64,000 nucleotides of DNA, from assembly GCA_036346205.1 (NCBI GenBank), contig JARFJB010001172.1, positions 565,501-629,500 on the forward strand, given 5' to 3'. Within the stretch, counting starts at the first letter, position 1, and each line of letters opens with the position of its first letter. A program made the translations under genes and the position numbers. Origin of the DNA: Vesta saturnalis. Its lineage: Eukaryota > Arthropoda > Insecta > Coleoptera > Lampyridae. Shown here one piece after another: positions 1-12,976 of this stretch. The notes beneath the pieces were generated by a model. It saw only the letters and a list, made by a program, of their open reading frames with translations. It was not told the origin of the DNA and did no database searches.

Positions 1-452
1 TGTTTGCGAACGATATAACCGGCTAAGATAGAGTGGCGCCTGAACTAACGACCCGGATACAACACAAATAGATATTTGTCAATTGTGATCTCCAATTGAG
101 TTAGTCAGGAAATACGGATCTATCCCTGTCTGTAATCTAACGCTAGTTTGTTACATACTAATATATTATAATAAACTGTTTTGCCATTCGACGTTTTATT
201 TATAGCAGCGGAAAACTAAATATATCATCCAATTCAGTTTTTAACGCTATTATTAATATAATGAATTACAGAACACCACCATGGCGTACGTATATGTTGT
301 TTACAATTGCATGGTGCGTTACAAACACTGATCTTGCACAGTTAGCTGATCTCGTAAGGGTACATACATTGTGTGTATTTAGTAAGGCGTCGGTCTTTAA
401 GGGCAGGGTATACCCAATTTTGTATTACCTAAAACACATTGTTTTCCTTGTG
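1..452. other. AT-rich sequence, no recognised gene
   Basis: No protein family is recognised in either strand. A short TGGCGCC motif near position 33 resembles the start of a retroviral-type primer binding site, but no LTR end, gag or second LTR supports it. The mariner element begins at the end of this stretch. Confidence 0.5.
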
Positions 453-1737
453 TACGAGGGATACTATTTATGTATTGAAAATTGGCAACACTGGTATTGC
501 CAGGTGAAATTTGTCACTGTCATCTTAAAGTTTGACATTTTTGAGGTTATACGTACTCAGAACGTTTTGTCGTGAGAGCGCTACTTGTGTTGTTTACAGT
601 AAGTTGAAAATTTCATCTCAGTCAAAATATGGAATTAACTCGTGAAAATTTTCGAGCTATGATTTATTATGACTTTCGACGTGGTCTAACTCAAAACAAT
701 GCATCAATCAACTGAATTCAACTTTTGGCGATGAAGCGACATCCACAGCCACTGTATATCGCTGGTACACTGAAATCAAACGTGGACGTAGTTCGCTCAC
801 GGATGAAGTTAAAGAAGGTCGTCCAAAATCAGTCGTTGTGCCGGAAAATATCGATGCTGTGCGAAAACTAATTAAAGAAGATCGTCATGTGACATATAAC
901 GAAATCGAGAGATGTTTAAGCATTAGTGTGACCAACATACATAAGATTTTGCACGAACATTTGTGTGTTCGGAAGCTGTGCACGTTGGATTCCACATTTG
1001 TTGACAGATGCTAAAAATGCTCGTGTCGATTGGTGCCGTAAAATGATTTCAAAATACAACTGTGGTGCATCCAAAGCGGTATACAACATCGTCACAGGTG
1101 ATGAGTCATGGATTTATGCGTATGAGCCAGAAAGAAAAGGCCAGTACACAGTTTGGGTGTTTCAATGTGAAGCAAAGCCAACAAAAGTTGTTCGTTCTCG
1201 AAGCGTTAAGAAGCAGATGGTGGCGTTTCTTCACGAAAACCGGTCCTGTGGTAACTGTGGCTCTCGAAAATTAAAAGACCGTTAATTCAGCGTTGTATAC
1301 GACTATTTGTTTGCCTGAAGTTTTCGGTAAATTGAGAGAAAACAACCTAAAACGACGAATCATTTTGCATCACGACAATGCCAGCTCACACACATCACAT
1401 GCAACGAACGAGTATTTGGACACACAAAAGATCGAATTGATGGGTCATCCGCCTTACAGCCCCGACTTGGCATCTAATGACTTCTTGTTCCTACTAATTA
1501 AAGATAAACCGCGTGGACAACGATTTTCATCGCCCGAAGAAGCAGTTGAGGCCTTCAAAACGCATGTTTTAGAGCTACCATCTTCTGACTGGACAAAGTG
1601 CTTTGAAGGGTGGTTCAATCGCATGCAAAAGTGTATAGATCTTAAAGGCGATTATTTTGAAATGCAATAAAAATATTTTTCATCAAATTCATTTGTTTAT
1701 TCTTTCTATTCTCAATACATAAATAGCAACCCTCGTA
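453..1737 (+). mobile_element. mariner-family DNA transposon (decayed)
   Basis: The element runs from 455 to 1735, about 1.28 kb, the usual mariner length, and is flanked on both sides by the TA target dinucleotide (453-454 and 1736-1737). Both termini begin CGAGGG, then a few variable bases, then CTATTTATGTATTGA in inverted orientation, giving terminal inverted repeats of roughly 25-30 bp. A single transposase gene lies between them. The TIRs remain similar, but the gene is frameshifted, so the copy could at most be mobilised in trans. Seen directly: TIRs, TA duplication and internal gene. The subfamily was not assigned. Confidence 0.93.
629..1670 (+). pseudogene. mariner transposase (DD34D), frameshifted
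   Basis: This is a cut-and-paste transposase of about 345 codons, the normal mariner length. The start is the ATG at 629 (MELTRENFRAM...), and the stop is TAA at 1668-1670. An N-terminal helix-turn-helix region (YRWYTEIKRGRS, then VVPENIDAV) is followed by the catalytic domain. That domain has D1 in GDESWIYAYEPE, D2 in HHDNASSHTS and D3 in PPYSPDLASND. I count 34 residues between D2 and D3, so the triad is DD34D and all three aspartates are retained. The reading frame is broken at least three times: near 705 just before the in-frame TGA, near 975, and near 1230-1290. It is inactive as it stands. Confidence 0.93.
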
Positions 1738-2127
1738 TACTATTTGGAGAGTTTCCCGACTACTAAATAAGTAGATTGATTATTTATTATTAAAGTAAAA
1801 GTTTTTCAGAGAGAAATTCTAAATATTTTAAAATTCATCATACTTGCATTTTTTATAACAGTACTACCCTGCATATTATTGGAATTTTGAATCCTGAAAA
1901 CCTTTTCTATTCCTATAGCATAGCACACAATATGTTACACAGGGCACTTTAGAAATTTGAGCAATTTTTATGTAATACTTTGATAACTTTCAAACCCTGT
2001 AGCTGATTTTTTTAGTTATAACTTATAAGAAAAAAAAAGAGTTACTTGTTGAAAATTTGAAATTTGAAGATTCACTGTCACGATTAAAAATTATTATTAA
2101 TTTTATTAAATACATAAATAAAAAGTT

Positions 2128-2201
2128 TACCTCGAATAGGATATGAACCTACGACATCTACTTTGCTAGAGTAGCGCTTTAACCAAGTGAACTATCGAGA
2201 T
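2128..2201 (-). tRNA. tRNA-like gene, anticodon AGC (possible pseudogene)
   Basis: Read on the minus strand this folds as a cloverleaf. The acceptor stem is 7 bp (ATCTCGA with TCGAGGT, one G-T pair). The anticodon stem is 5 bp (CTACT/AGTAG) around loop CTAGCAA, and the T stem is 5 bp around TTCATAT. A D arm with the sequence TAGTTCACTTGGTTAAAGCG has one C-A mismatch in its stem. A run of five T follows three bases after the 3' end, as expected for a Pol III terminator. The anticodon position reads AGC (Ala), but the acceptor does not show the usual G3-U70 alanine identity. A tRNA pseudogene or SINE head is therefore as likely as a working tRNA. Confidence 0.6.
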
Positions 2202-5200
2202 ACAAGCCCCAAAACGAGATGAAATGTGTCTTTATGTATCTAGAACTGCTGTACATTCTAAATAAAAAACTAATTTACTTCCTCGATATTTATAGATATA
2301 TCTGGCTGTTGTAAACGGACACAATACTGAGTTTTCCTGGATCAAACTTTCATACTATCAATTTGGATGTTCTAATGTAAACTGTTTAAGGCATTGCATA
2401 TTTTCTCGTTGACTTAATTTGCAAAATCTGGTGTTCTCCATCTCTAGTATCACCCTCCGTTCCTAATGTATACTTTTCCATAAGAACAAGACAGTATACA
2501 AGCTGACAGAGCATATGAACTATCTTTAGGTGGATTCTCTTTAATATTTCCAGTGGGTTTAAAAGTGATTTTAATACCATAGTTAAGTAAGGTGTTTGAA
2601 TTCTGTCGGTAACCTTACTTATAAAACTATTGTTTCACTATATTATTAATTTCTTTATAATAATAATGTTTTTAAGTTGAATAGACCTTCCAAAAATTGT
2701 ATAAGTTAAATACATCATTATGTCAAAATTGACAATAATTTGGTTGTTTATTAAGACACCTATTATTATGTGTAGGTTTTCGACAAGCTCTAAAAGAAAG
2801 GTATTAATATATCTAAAATAATAAATTACCATGTTTCCTATCCATACCAGACCACTTATAAAATCTATTGTTTCGACTTTTATCTATACCTTCAATCAAA
2901 ACTATTTATATAAAAATTCCATACCTTTCTATAACAACCGTTTTGGGCTGAGTTAACCTCTAAGTATCATTCTAGTATTAATTGTATAATCTGAAACATT
3001 TTGGCCGATGTCACTGCCTTCAATGGACAAATTAAAAGAAAGAAAACCAAATTTGTAACGGTTTAAAATTTTGGTGACCCAACAAAACCTTTTTCAAAAA
3101 CGAAATTCTAAAGCAAACTACTAAAAATTTTACATTTTCTATTTATTGAGTTAATAGCGTATGCTAAGACCTTTTCAACAAAATCGTCTTAGTCGAACGT
3201 AGTAAAAATAAAATTTCAAATATCTGGAAGTAAGCCTATCGGTCGACATCGCACGCTAAACAGCGGAAAGCGCAAACTAGCTCGCCGTGAGGTCGTGATT
3301 TTATTTAAATTGTCGTTACGATAAAATGGTAAGTCTCATTAGATAATGTTTTGAACGCTACCCTGTCTTAATCCGGGAAAATGTACGAAAACAAGAGAGG
3401 TGGACTAGCATAAACTGAAAAATACTAATCTGCCTTTTGTCATCAACGGTTTCTGAATCGATTCTGAAACGTAATGCTTTAAAACATCACAATAAAGCTC
3501 TTACTATTCGCCATTTCAACTTTTAAATGTTTGCTAAATTCCCCCTTGAATATGGGTGATAAATTAAAACAAAAAATCTCCCACTATTGAGATCAACGTT
3601 AGTGTACTCTGCTTCAAATAAAAATACCTTAATTGACACAACCCAAATAAAATTATGATAACCAGTCACGCTAAATCATTGTGCGTGAAGAACAGATATA
3701 AATAATACAGGCAAAGTAAAGATTAGAGCCTTTTTACATCCATATACTGTTCCTTTACAAAAGAAATTTCGTACTTAAAAGACACTTAATAATTCAGTTT
3801 AAGAAACATCTATTAAAATTATTTTAAAACAAATAATCATGCAAGTTCACAATAAATGTCAACATATCAAACAAAAGCTTTTATCGCTGGATAGGTGTGA
3901 AAGTAAAACACTGCTTAAATCATTTTAAAATCTCACAAAATTAAACATTCCTTTCTTTTGCAACTACCCAAGCACTTTCTACAGCTCAAGATATGCCCTT
4001 TTATGTAAACGTAAATATTTAATTATACCTTAAAAAATCACAAACCATTCGAATACGACGTCACTAGCACTAAATACAGAACAAAGATATTTAATATCTC
4101 AAGATATACGTGAATAGGTGACTAATTTTGTGAATATACTCATAACATATAAACATGTAACTTTTTGTACCAAAAACTTTTGACGCGTATTTTCTAATAT
4201 TTAATAAAAACAAATAAGTTGAAAAATCTTCTTTGAAACCAAACAAACAACTTTTATCTTTATTGTATATCAAATTAACAATAAGCATTTGAATAGTTTT
4301 ACCTTACGCTTTCAGGTCGCCAATCTAGAAACAGTAAAGGGATGCACCGGGTCTCGGCACGATAGCTGGTCGTTCACCAATTATATTTCTCACAACACCC
4401 TAAACTTTAGTTCATTAGCCGATGGCTGGATACAATTGCCGTCACCATGGCTCTACGTAATTTTCTGGGAGCGTTAAAGTTTCATCCAATAATAACAACC
4501 TACACGTGTGCTCAGTTGATACCCCTCAATACTAATGTTCGTTAACCAAACCCTCAAAATTACTAGTCTTTAACAAAGCCGTTCATGAGTATTTTTTCCT
4601 AGCTGATTTTAGTACACCGGGAAAACAAAATTACTAAAATAAGGTGTGCTCTGCAACCTCTTCAACCAACCATGTTTCTAGAAACCCCGCTAAATTTCAC
4701 CACTATACACGTTGCTCAGATACACACGCACATAAGGGAGATCAACTTAACGCCACCGCTCTACTACCAGGTATTAGCTTACGCACGTCTTACTTAACTC
4801 GATGCTTGCCACTTAATTAATCATCTTCTCACGCGATTCTTTCAGACTTCGCCATTTTAAACTTCACGAAACGTAATAAATCAAAAAGCTAAAAATTCTT
4901 CAAACCATACGCTCGCTAAATCCGAAACAATTATCGTCAACACGATCTAGAAAGTACGTCATTCGCACAGGTTTGCAACATCAGACTACACGCAAAAAAA
5001 TTGTAGCCCGATCTGTTTTCGTCGTCGCTGTACTTTGTAAAATCAACCCTACTTTAACGTTATAAAAACCACAACTATACCTAAAATATGCGACAAACAT
5101 GTACGCAATTTAGAAGTAAAAACAGGACTCAATCAGTGTTTCCCAAACTTCATAACTGAATATACCTAAATGTTCAATAAAGTCATACAACAAAACTACG

Positions 5201-5910
5201 ACTAGCACAATTTTTCACTGTGACATCTCATAAGAAGCCACATTTCCGCCTATTTTAGTTTTGAGATAGCGTTTTCTTCACAGTTCGTTATGATTTTTCA
5301 TTTTTGGGCAGTATCAATGCCTACCGTAAATGTCTCAGACACAGTTTGTGCTCGTTCTACGGATAAATAAATAAAACCTATAAACTCTTCCTTTATGTTT
5401 TTCAAATAAGACCTCATTTTAAAAAATGTAGATTAGACAAAAGGTTTCTGTAAATATGAAATACGGGAGATGGAGGCATCACCCCAATAGTCTGAGGGAT
5501 ATCAAATACTCCTCAGTAAGGGGAAAGAGAGGAATACATTTATTTTAAATTAGATACAAAATTATGAGTGTTTATGCTTTCTAGTCTACGTAACAAACGT
5601 AGTGGTTGTTTATGGTAAGTTTTTAGGCGTCCCATGTAAAAAAATAAAAATAATCTATTTAATTCTGTATTTTGCTTCGGTTTTTGAAAGTACATGGTTA
5701 ATTAAATGGTGAACAAATCGTTACTCATTTGTATATTTTTCCATTTAATCAACCATTCCTAAGATATCTTGGCGATCTTGTAGATACTAAAATTCAAGAC
5801 AATTCACTGCAAAATAATGTTTTGTCATTAACAGCTTTTTTAAAGTTCTTACAGTAAGACTTGTTTTTTCGCTGGCTCAAATTTTATTCATACCAGGAAA
5901 AATTTTTTCG
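2202..5910. other. AT-rich intergenic or intronic DNA
   Basis: Both strands were read for conserved protein motifs and none was recognised. The short ORFs here (for example 4289-4477 plus and 4091-4288 minus) have no family features. The only gene-like signal is an ATG at 3326-3328 directly followed by a strong splice donor GTAAGT; see the findings. Confidence 0.5.
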
Positions 5911-5924
5911 TTGGATATTGGTAA

Positions 5925-6700
5925 ATACATGCGCATTTCAACAATTTTAATACGTTTTGTATGGTATATCTTCATTTTTGAAGTGGTTAAAAAGCTCGAA
6001 CCATTGTTTGTCAATAGAAATAAAAACTGCTTTCCAGTCTTTTATTTTTTGACTGGTTGTATATTTTTCAATGAACACAAATTTCATCAAAAAGTTCCGG
6101 ACCATCTACATGTATATCAGGGCGTTGATTTTGAAATAGAGTTAATGAATTTTCAACGTCTAACCACAGCGGTTCTTTTTTAGCAATACTCAACGAAAAA
6201 CTTGCGAATCTTCAAAGTGTTCCATCCATTTATCCAAGTAGTATAAAGCGTGGTCACTGATGTTTTAAACTGAGTTACGCCCAGCAGGTCTTCTCCTTCA
6301 TTTACCAAAGCTACTAGTATAGTGTTAATTTGATTTGACAAAATGACATCATTTTTCCGTTCTATTAATTGTTGCTTTAAATTTGATAGAACCATGTATA
6401 CTTCTACTAATGAAGATTTTTCAAATTCTACTTGCAGCACACATTTATGAACTGTACAAGCCTGAGACTGAAGAAACCATAGCCAAACAAAAAAATTCTT
6501 TTTAAAACTGTTAAGAATCGATGTGGGGACATTTTTATTGAGGCAGAAAGTAACTCTGTAACGGCTTGAACGTTTTTAATATTCTTTCTATCGAAGGTGA
6601 CAACGCTAACTATCTGGTTATACTGTATCCCAACAGGTTTTGGCGTTCAACATTAGCAAACTCACAAAATTCTTTCAATCAATTATTTTGCACACGGCAC
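5925..6700 (-). pseudogene. hAT-like transposase remnant
   Basis: On the minus strand, broken reading frames together reproduce the C-terminal half of a hAT-type transposase of the ZBED/SCAND3-like kind found in many animals. In order they are: a FCEFANVERQNLLGY segment near 6640-6680; a helical block with KSSLVEVYMVLSNLKQQL (within 6180-6440); TTLYTTWINGW near 6200; WLDVENSLTLFQ just downstream; and DKQWFELFNHFKNEDIPYKT near 5955-6020. The last corresponds to the conserved tryptophan-containing stretch before the hAT dimerisation region. Several stops and at least three frame changes separate these pieces, and the N-terminal zinc finger was not found. The match is by recognition of family motifs, without a database search. 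Confidence 0.6.
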
Positions 6701-7200
6701 GTTTACAGAATCTTCGTTTAAACTAGCCCGGTTTGCTACTGATTTCATTTTGCCGCATCCATGCACAAAAAAAGACACTATTAAATGTACACTTTCTTTT
6801 TCGTATTTTCTGATTTTCTACCGTCCTAGATACACGCTACACTGTAACGATTATTTATTTAAAAACGCTTATTTATTAACACTTAACCTTAACTAACGAC
6901 CTATTTATACTGTATTTATTTACACGCACCGGTACATTTACTTTCCACACGTACAATACACCGTCGTAAGTAAATTCTTTTAGCACTAGATTTGGTAATT
7001 AATACTGTCTCATAAGCGGGATCACCCGCTATTAATTTCAATCCACGAAAGCGTTAGAAAAGTTTCGTAAATTGTAGAACTTGTAATGTCTTATCAAAAG
7101 ATCGCTCTATCTTTTTCGTACATAGACTTTGATTAATTCTTTCTAAACAATTAAACGTCAAAAACGGGACAAAAAAGGGACTTCTTTATAAATATGAAAC
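6700..7200. other. AT-rich, no recognised gene
   Basis: No conserved motif was recognised between the hAT-like remnant and the left PLE arm. The stretch could contain the eroded N-terminal part of the hAT-like gene. Confidence 0.4.
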
Positions 7201-8428
7201 ATTTACGTAATTTACTAAAATGATTATATATTTATTTATTTATATTTGTTCTCTAGCGTTACCTAATGTAGTTACGTGGCTAACCCTCATCCTATGTTTT
7301 TTTTTCCTAACTATATTCATAACCACTTCATCTGACAACGCATTGCATGCAGCAATTCCTTTAATCGTACGCAATTCTTTATTATAATTTTGAACTGAAG
7401 GAGGAAAATTAAGCAATCTATGAACCAAAAGTTAAAAGCTGAGTTTATGCTGTCTACAGTGATTTGAGTCATTGGTTATGAATCTTTTAGTGCTAGTTTC
7501 CTTACCATAAATATCTATATCTAGTTTACTACCATTTCTTGTTACCAGAGTATGAAGGAACGGGAGACTGTCATTTGCCTCTGTCTCATAGGGAAATTTG
7601 ATTGTCGGAAATGTAGAATTTAAAGTTTCTACAAAAGTTCTCAACGCTACAAATTTTAGTATTAAGGATGGCAAACACATCATCCACGTATCTAATCCAA
7701 ACTCTAGGAAAATAAGGCAAATCGCGTTTTAAGTCTGTCTCAAATTTACCTATGAATAGATTGACTATAAACGGAGCATGTTCTTGCTGGAAAAATTGAT
7801 GGTTAATATTGAAAAGATTTGTTTCATACACAAATCTGTTAATTGAAGAAAATCTTCTACTTCACTATCGTCCAAATGGTTTTGTTTTAAAACATCTTCT
7901 AAATAAACTAAGATTTGATCTATTGAACGCTCGGAAACAGTGAACAAACGTCGAATGAGACTAAAATTTCATTTTCTGTAAGTTCAATGTTTTTAATTTT
8001 ATCAATAAATTCATACGAATTTGCCGCACTGCAGTATGGTCGTGGTTATGAAATTTACTAGATAACCATTTGGACAGCAGATAAGTAGGCGAATTAATAC
8101 CGGAAACAATGGGTCGCATAGCATTACCTGGTTTATGAATCTTAGGCAAGCAATACATTCTAGGTAGCATCGGGTTGGATACCGTTAGTCGAAACCTAAG
8201 AGGGTCATCCACAACTCCTTTACATGCTAATAAAACCTTCCTAGTTGAAGTAATCATTTTAGGAAGAGGATCTTGGTAATTACTGAATAAAGTCATGAAC
8301 TTAAGAGTTCTTTGACTGAAGTAAAACAATCCTCTTTGTTTAAAATGACTACTTGATTGCCTTTATCTGCTTTGAGGTAAAAACAATTTTACTTTTGAGA
8401 TCTTTAACAATTCGAAATTCTGAATGCC
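7200..8428 (-). pseudogene. Penelope-like element, left arm: reverse transcriptase
   Basis: Minus-strand frames give a Penelope-type reverse transcriptase in the expected order: KADKGNQVVIL near 8360, LPKIHKPGNAMRPIVSG near 8110-8150, then FPRVWIRYVDDVFAIL near 7670-7720, followed by LPFLHTLVTRNGS and the thumb region with IKGIAACNALSDEV near 7300-7360. The YVDD catalytic motif is intact. The gene is split over at least five frames. The arm stops after the thumb, without the GIY-YIG endonuclease, and runs into an AAAT-rich stretch near 7220-7240. The part 7240-7720 is an inverted near-copy of 8427-8900 in the neighbouring plus-strand arm, so the two copies lie head to head. Confidence 0.9.
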
Positions 8429-8900
8429 TTATTTTCCTAGAGTTTGGATCAGATACGTGCATGATGTGTTTACCATCCTTAATACTAAATTTGTAGCGTT
8501 GAGAACTTTGTAGAAACGTTAAATTCTAAATTTCCGACAATCAATTTTACCTATGAGATAGAGGCAAATGACAGTCTCCCGTACCTTCATACTCTGGTAA
8601 CAAGAAATGGTAGTAAACTAGATATAGATATTTATCGTAAGGAAACTAGCACTAAAAGATTCATAACCAATGACTCAAATCACTCTATACAGCATAAACT
8701 CGCGGCTTCTAACTTTTGGTTCATAGATTGCTTAATTTTCCTCTTTCAGTTCAAAATTATAATAAAGAATTGCGTACTATTAAAGGAATTGCTGCATGCA
8801 ATGGGTTCTCAGATGAAGTGGTTATGAATATAGTTAAGAAACAAACACATAGGATGATGGTTAAGAACGTAACTACATTAGGTAACGCTAGGAACAAATA
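7240..8900. repeat. inverted repeat joining two PLE copies head to head
   Basis: The arms 7240-7720 and 8427-8900, about 480 bp each, are highly similar in inverted orientation. The segment 7720-8427 between them is present once and belongs to the minus-strand copy. The junction near 8420-8430 shares the short sequence GCCTTA with the start of the plus-strand arm, suggesting a microhomology join. Confidence 0.85.
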
Positions 8901-9440
8901 GGATCAAAGTATGTAAAGTTGCCAAACTATCCTGCTTATACAAAAGGTCTATCTAAAATCTTTTCCAAAATTAATTTGAAAACAGTTACTACTTCAGATA
9001 ATAGCAAACTCTTTAGGCAATCCAAAAGATAAAGTGGATAAGCAGGATAGGTCGGGAATTTATAAGATTAATTGTAAAATTGTGAACAAATATATGTGGG
9101 GCAAACTAAACGACCTATCAAAATTCGCTTTAAAAAACATTTAGCTCATATAAAATACAAACGTTGGGATAAGTCTGCCGTAGCCCTACATATGTTTGAT
9201 AAAAATCATGTAGTAGATGAGGTATCATTAATCAAACATGTTAGTAATAAGCACGAACTTGATTGTTATGAAAGTTTACGAGATCTTCAAAAACAAACAA
9301 ATTCTAATGAATAATGATGATCAAGGACCTTTAGGCTACTCAGAACTCATTAAACTTTCATAACTTTCACTTACACCAGATTAGCAACGAAGCGTTACTT
9401 ACTGATGGTATATAAGTTAGAAATTTTCTTTAGTCCGCCC
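8427..9440 (+). pseudogene. Penelope-like element, right arm: RT thumb and GIY-YIG
   Basis: This plus-strand PLE copy starts inside the RT palm. It shows FPRVWIRYVHDVF near 8440-8475 with the first catalytic aspartate of YVDD changed to histidine. It then continues through the thumb (VHRLLNF and IKGIAACNGFSDEV, 8716-8901). A C-terminal GIY-YIG nuclease follows: GIYKINCKI near 9054-9080 and YVGQTKRPIKIRFKKHL near 9093-9145. It ends in the ELDCYESLRDL region and stops at 9314. There are frame changes near 8500, 8700 and 9000. GIY-YIG endonuclease fused C-terminally to a PLE RT is a defining feature of endonuclease-plus PLEs. This arm supplies the 3' half that the minus-strand arm lacks. Confidence 0.88.
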
Positions 9441-9445
9441 TAGTC

Positions 9446-9490
9446 AACCGCTGATGATGATAGCGTAGCTATCGAAACGCGTTCGGTGTT
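9446..9490 (+). ncRNA. hammerhead ribozyme motif at PLE 3' end
   Basis: The sequence contains CTGATGA (9451-9457). One T follows, then a 6-bp hairpin GATAGC-GTA-GCTATC (9459-9473), then GAAA (9474-9477) and CGCGTT. Helix I can form between ACCG (9447-9450) and CGGT (9484-9487), with a very short helix III between GAAAC and GT. This is the hammerhead core in type I order. Hammerhead motifs with minimal helix III are known from Penelope-like retroelements, and the position downstream of the GIY-YIG domain fits that. The unpaired T after CTGATGA and the two-base helix III loop mean cleavage may be weak or need dimerisation. Confidence 0.72.
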
Positions 9491-9514
9491 TTTTAATTTT
9501 GTGTGGTACGTGGG

Positions 9515-10510
9515 TGTATTTTGTTTGTTTTTTATTTATTTATTTATTTTTATTTTCCAAAATCACATACAAAATTAAATTATAATACCATTGTAAAGCC
9601 TCTGTTGAACAAAATAGGCTTTCATAATAAAAATACATATTCTATTACAGTTAGAACAGGAAAACAAAATTAAGATAAGGCAAAACTAAAATAAATACTT
9701 GATACGATGAGATTTGTGAATAAAAATCATGAGCACATATTTTCTCCTTTTCATCAAACTCATACATTACACTCATTTCTTAAAATTTCTGTAGATAGGT
9801 CCCTGACAGGATAAACATGGTTTTTCTTAAAGTAAATACATCTCAGAAACCTATTCTGAACTCTTTCAATTATGTTAGTATATTTTTTTGCACTAGGGGA
9901 CCAAATTATTAAACAGTAAATCCAATTTACTCCTTATTAAAGCAGTGTAAAGTATTTCGATAGACTTAACATTTTTGAAATTCCTAGTATTTCTTTTAAT
10001 AAAACCCATTAGTTTGTAGCATTCATTAGATAATCTATTTACATGAATGTTAAAATTAAATTTACAGTCAAAAATAACACCCAAGTCGTTCATGAACTTT
10101 ACATTTTGTACATTATCTATCACCAATTAGATACATGATTGAGTCGAGATCAATATTTTAGCTAGTAATCACTAAGATACTACATTTTTTAAAGGTTCAG
10201 ATTAAGTTGATTATTAACACACCAGGAATTCAGTGTACATATATCACTTTGCAAGACCACCATAGTTGTTTATTTCTTTATAAATCTTTGCATCGTCAGC
10301 ATACAACAAGCAATGAGAGTCAATATCTTGCATTATATTATTACAAAGAGATTGGAGAGAAGGACGCCAATTTTTGATCCTTGACGAATTCCTGAGGGAA
10401 TTAAAAATTGAGCTGATACTTAATTTAGAAATTTAACAATTCCTATCTTGACTGAATCGAAGACCTTTCGGAAATCAGTATAAAGTACATGTATACGAAA
10501 TAATCTGTTT
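9515..10510 (-). pseudogene. non-LTR retrotransposon RT remnant (Jockey/CR1-like)
   Basis: Read from right to left on the minus strand, eroded RT motifs appear in correct order. They are TDFRKVFDSV near 10450-10487, SGIRQGS near 10375, LLYADDAKIY near 10280-10310, and LNSWCVNNQLNLN near 10210-10245. A cleaner C-terminal block, 9893-10126, has LGVIFDCKFNFNIHVNRL and CYKLMGFIKRNTRNFKN. The 3' end abuts an AAAT-rich tail (about 9510-9556) that directly touches the PLE end. It carries multiple stops and frameshifts. No endonuclease or ORF1 is present, so it is a 5'-truncated copy. Confidence 0.85.
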
Positions 10511-11390
10511 AAAAAAGGGACTGCCCCGTATAACACAGTACGAATGGTCGCCTTACAAAAGGCATGAAATAATGAATATACTTCTACATAATAACTTTAA
10601 TTATATGGGCATCCCATTCAATTTCCTAAATTTTTGTTCTGGTTGCATAATAAAATGAATGTGTATGAGAATAACTAAATAATTTAAATTAAAGGGTCTA
10701 GTATAATATTACTGAACTTCCATAACAAAATATGTATGCACAAACAATTATATAATTGTAACAGTCAGAAAACTATTATTAGCATTAGAACAAGAAAACT
10801 TTTTCAATGTCATGAATCATGATATTCATATAAAATTTGTCAAATAATTAATTTTAAGCGCTTTAGTTTTATTTAGCATTAACACAATGAAAACCGTGAC
10901 ACACTATCTTAAGGTACCTATATCTTGCTATATTCTGTTATTAGAGTTGAAATATTCTGATTTTATGTAAAATTATTTTGATAGGTGAGCATATTTTATT
11001 TATGTTCATAAGACATCTTATAAGTGTAAAGTCATCAGTATAGTTTTGGAATTACAGTATATTTTGTAATAAAATGTTAAGAATCAAGGATATCTTCATG
11101 TTACTTAAATTGTATTAAAAATTTGATTAATGATGTACATAAAAACGTATAAAAATTTAAATTAATTATTTAAATTAATTTTATTAAACTTTTTTGTGTA
11201 GGTATTTCCAAAACACTGACATCAGACCTTGTAACTAAGAGTTAGAACTAAACTAATTACTTAGGAATTTATTACGCAAATTATACGATTTGTTTATTAA
11301 AAAAATTCTTCATTCCATACAACAATAAATTATAGTTTCTGTAAAAATATTTCATAAGAGCGGTTAGAAAGTTGCTCAGTAAAAGAATAG
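10511..11390. other. AT-rich, no recognised gene
   Basis: No coding motif, RNA gene or clear repeat structure was recognised on either strand. Confidence 0.45.
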
Positions 11391-11391
11391 T

Positions 11392-11478
11392 AACATCTCG
11401 GTCAGCAGTAATCTGAAGGAGCTTGGAAATCTCAAAGCAGCCCGCCCCCTTGGGGAGGGAATGAAACACGCGGACTTT
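11392..11478 (+). repeat. SINE-like 3' end, copy 1
   Basis: It contains CTGAAGGAGCTTGGAAA, then GCAGCCCGCCC, then CTTGGGGAGGGAATGAAA. The same modules in the same order occur inverted at 14022-14090. The terminal CTTGGGGAGGGAATGAAA block also ends the minus-strand unit at 25920-26096, where it is attached to a tRNA-like head. I infer a SINE family with a conserved 3' domain. Confidence 0.6.
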
Positions 11479-12786
<1,308 letters not shown>

Positions 12787-12857
12787 ATAAGATTATTTTT
12801 AAATTGTAAAGTAAATATCTTAATTCTGTTTTTTGTCAAGAATTTATTTATTTAAAT

Positions 12858-12976
12858 AAATTTTGACAAAGGAACAAAGGACGTTCGAAACGTTGAATTA
12901 ATTTTACGTTTATTTACACAAGTTTTAAAGAAAATTGTCTTATTTAAACATGAATACTTGTGGAAATCTAAATAGA

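Noticed and set aside
28..60. TGGCGCC near position 33 as a retroelement primer binding site
   Set aside because: Only 7 bases match well. There is no LTR boundary, gag or pol nearby.
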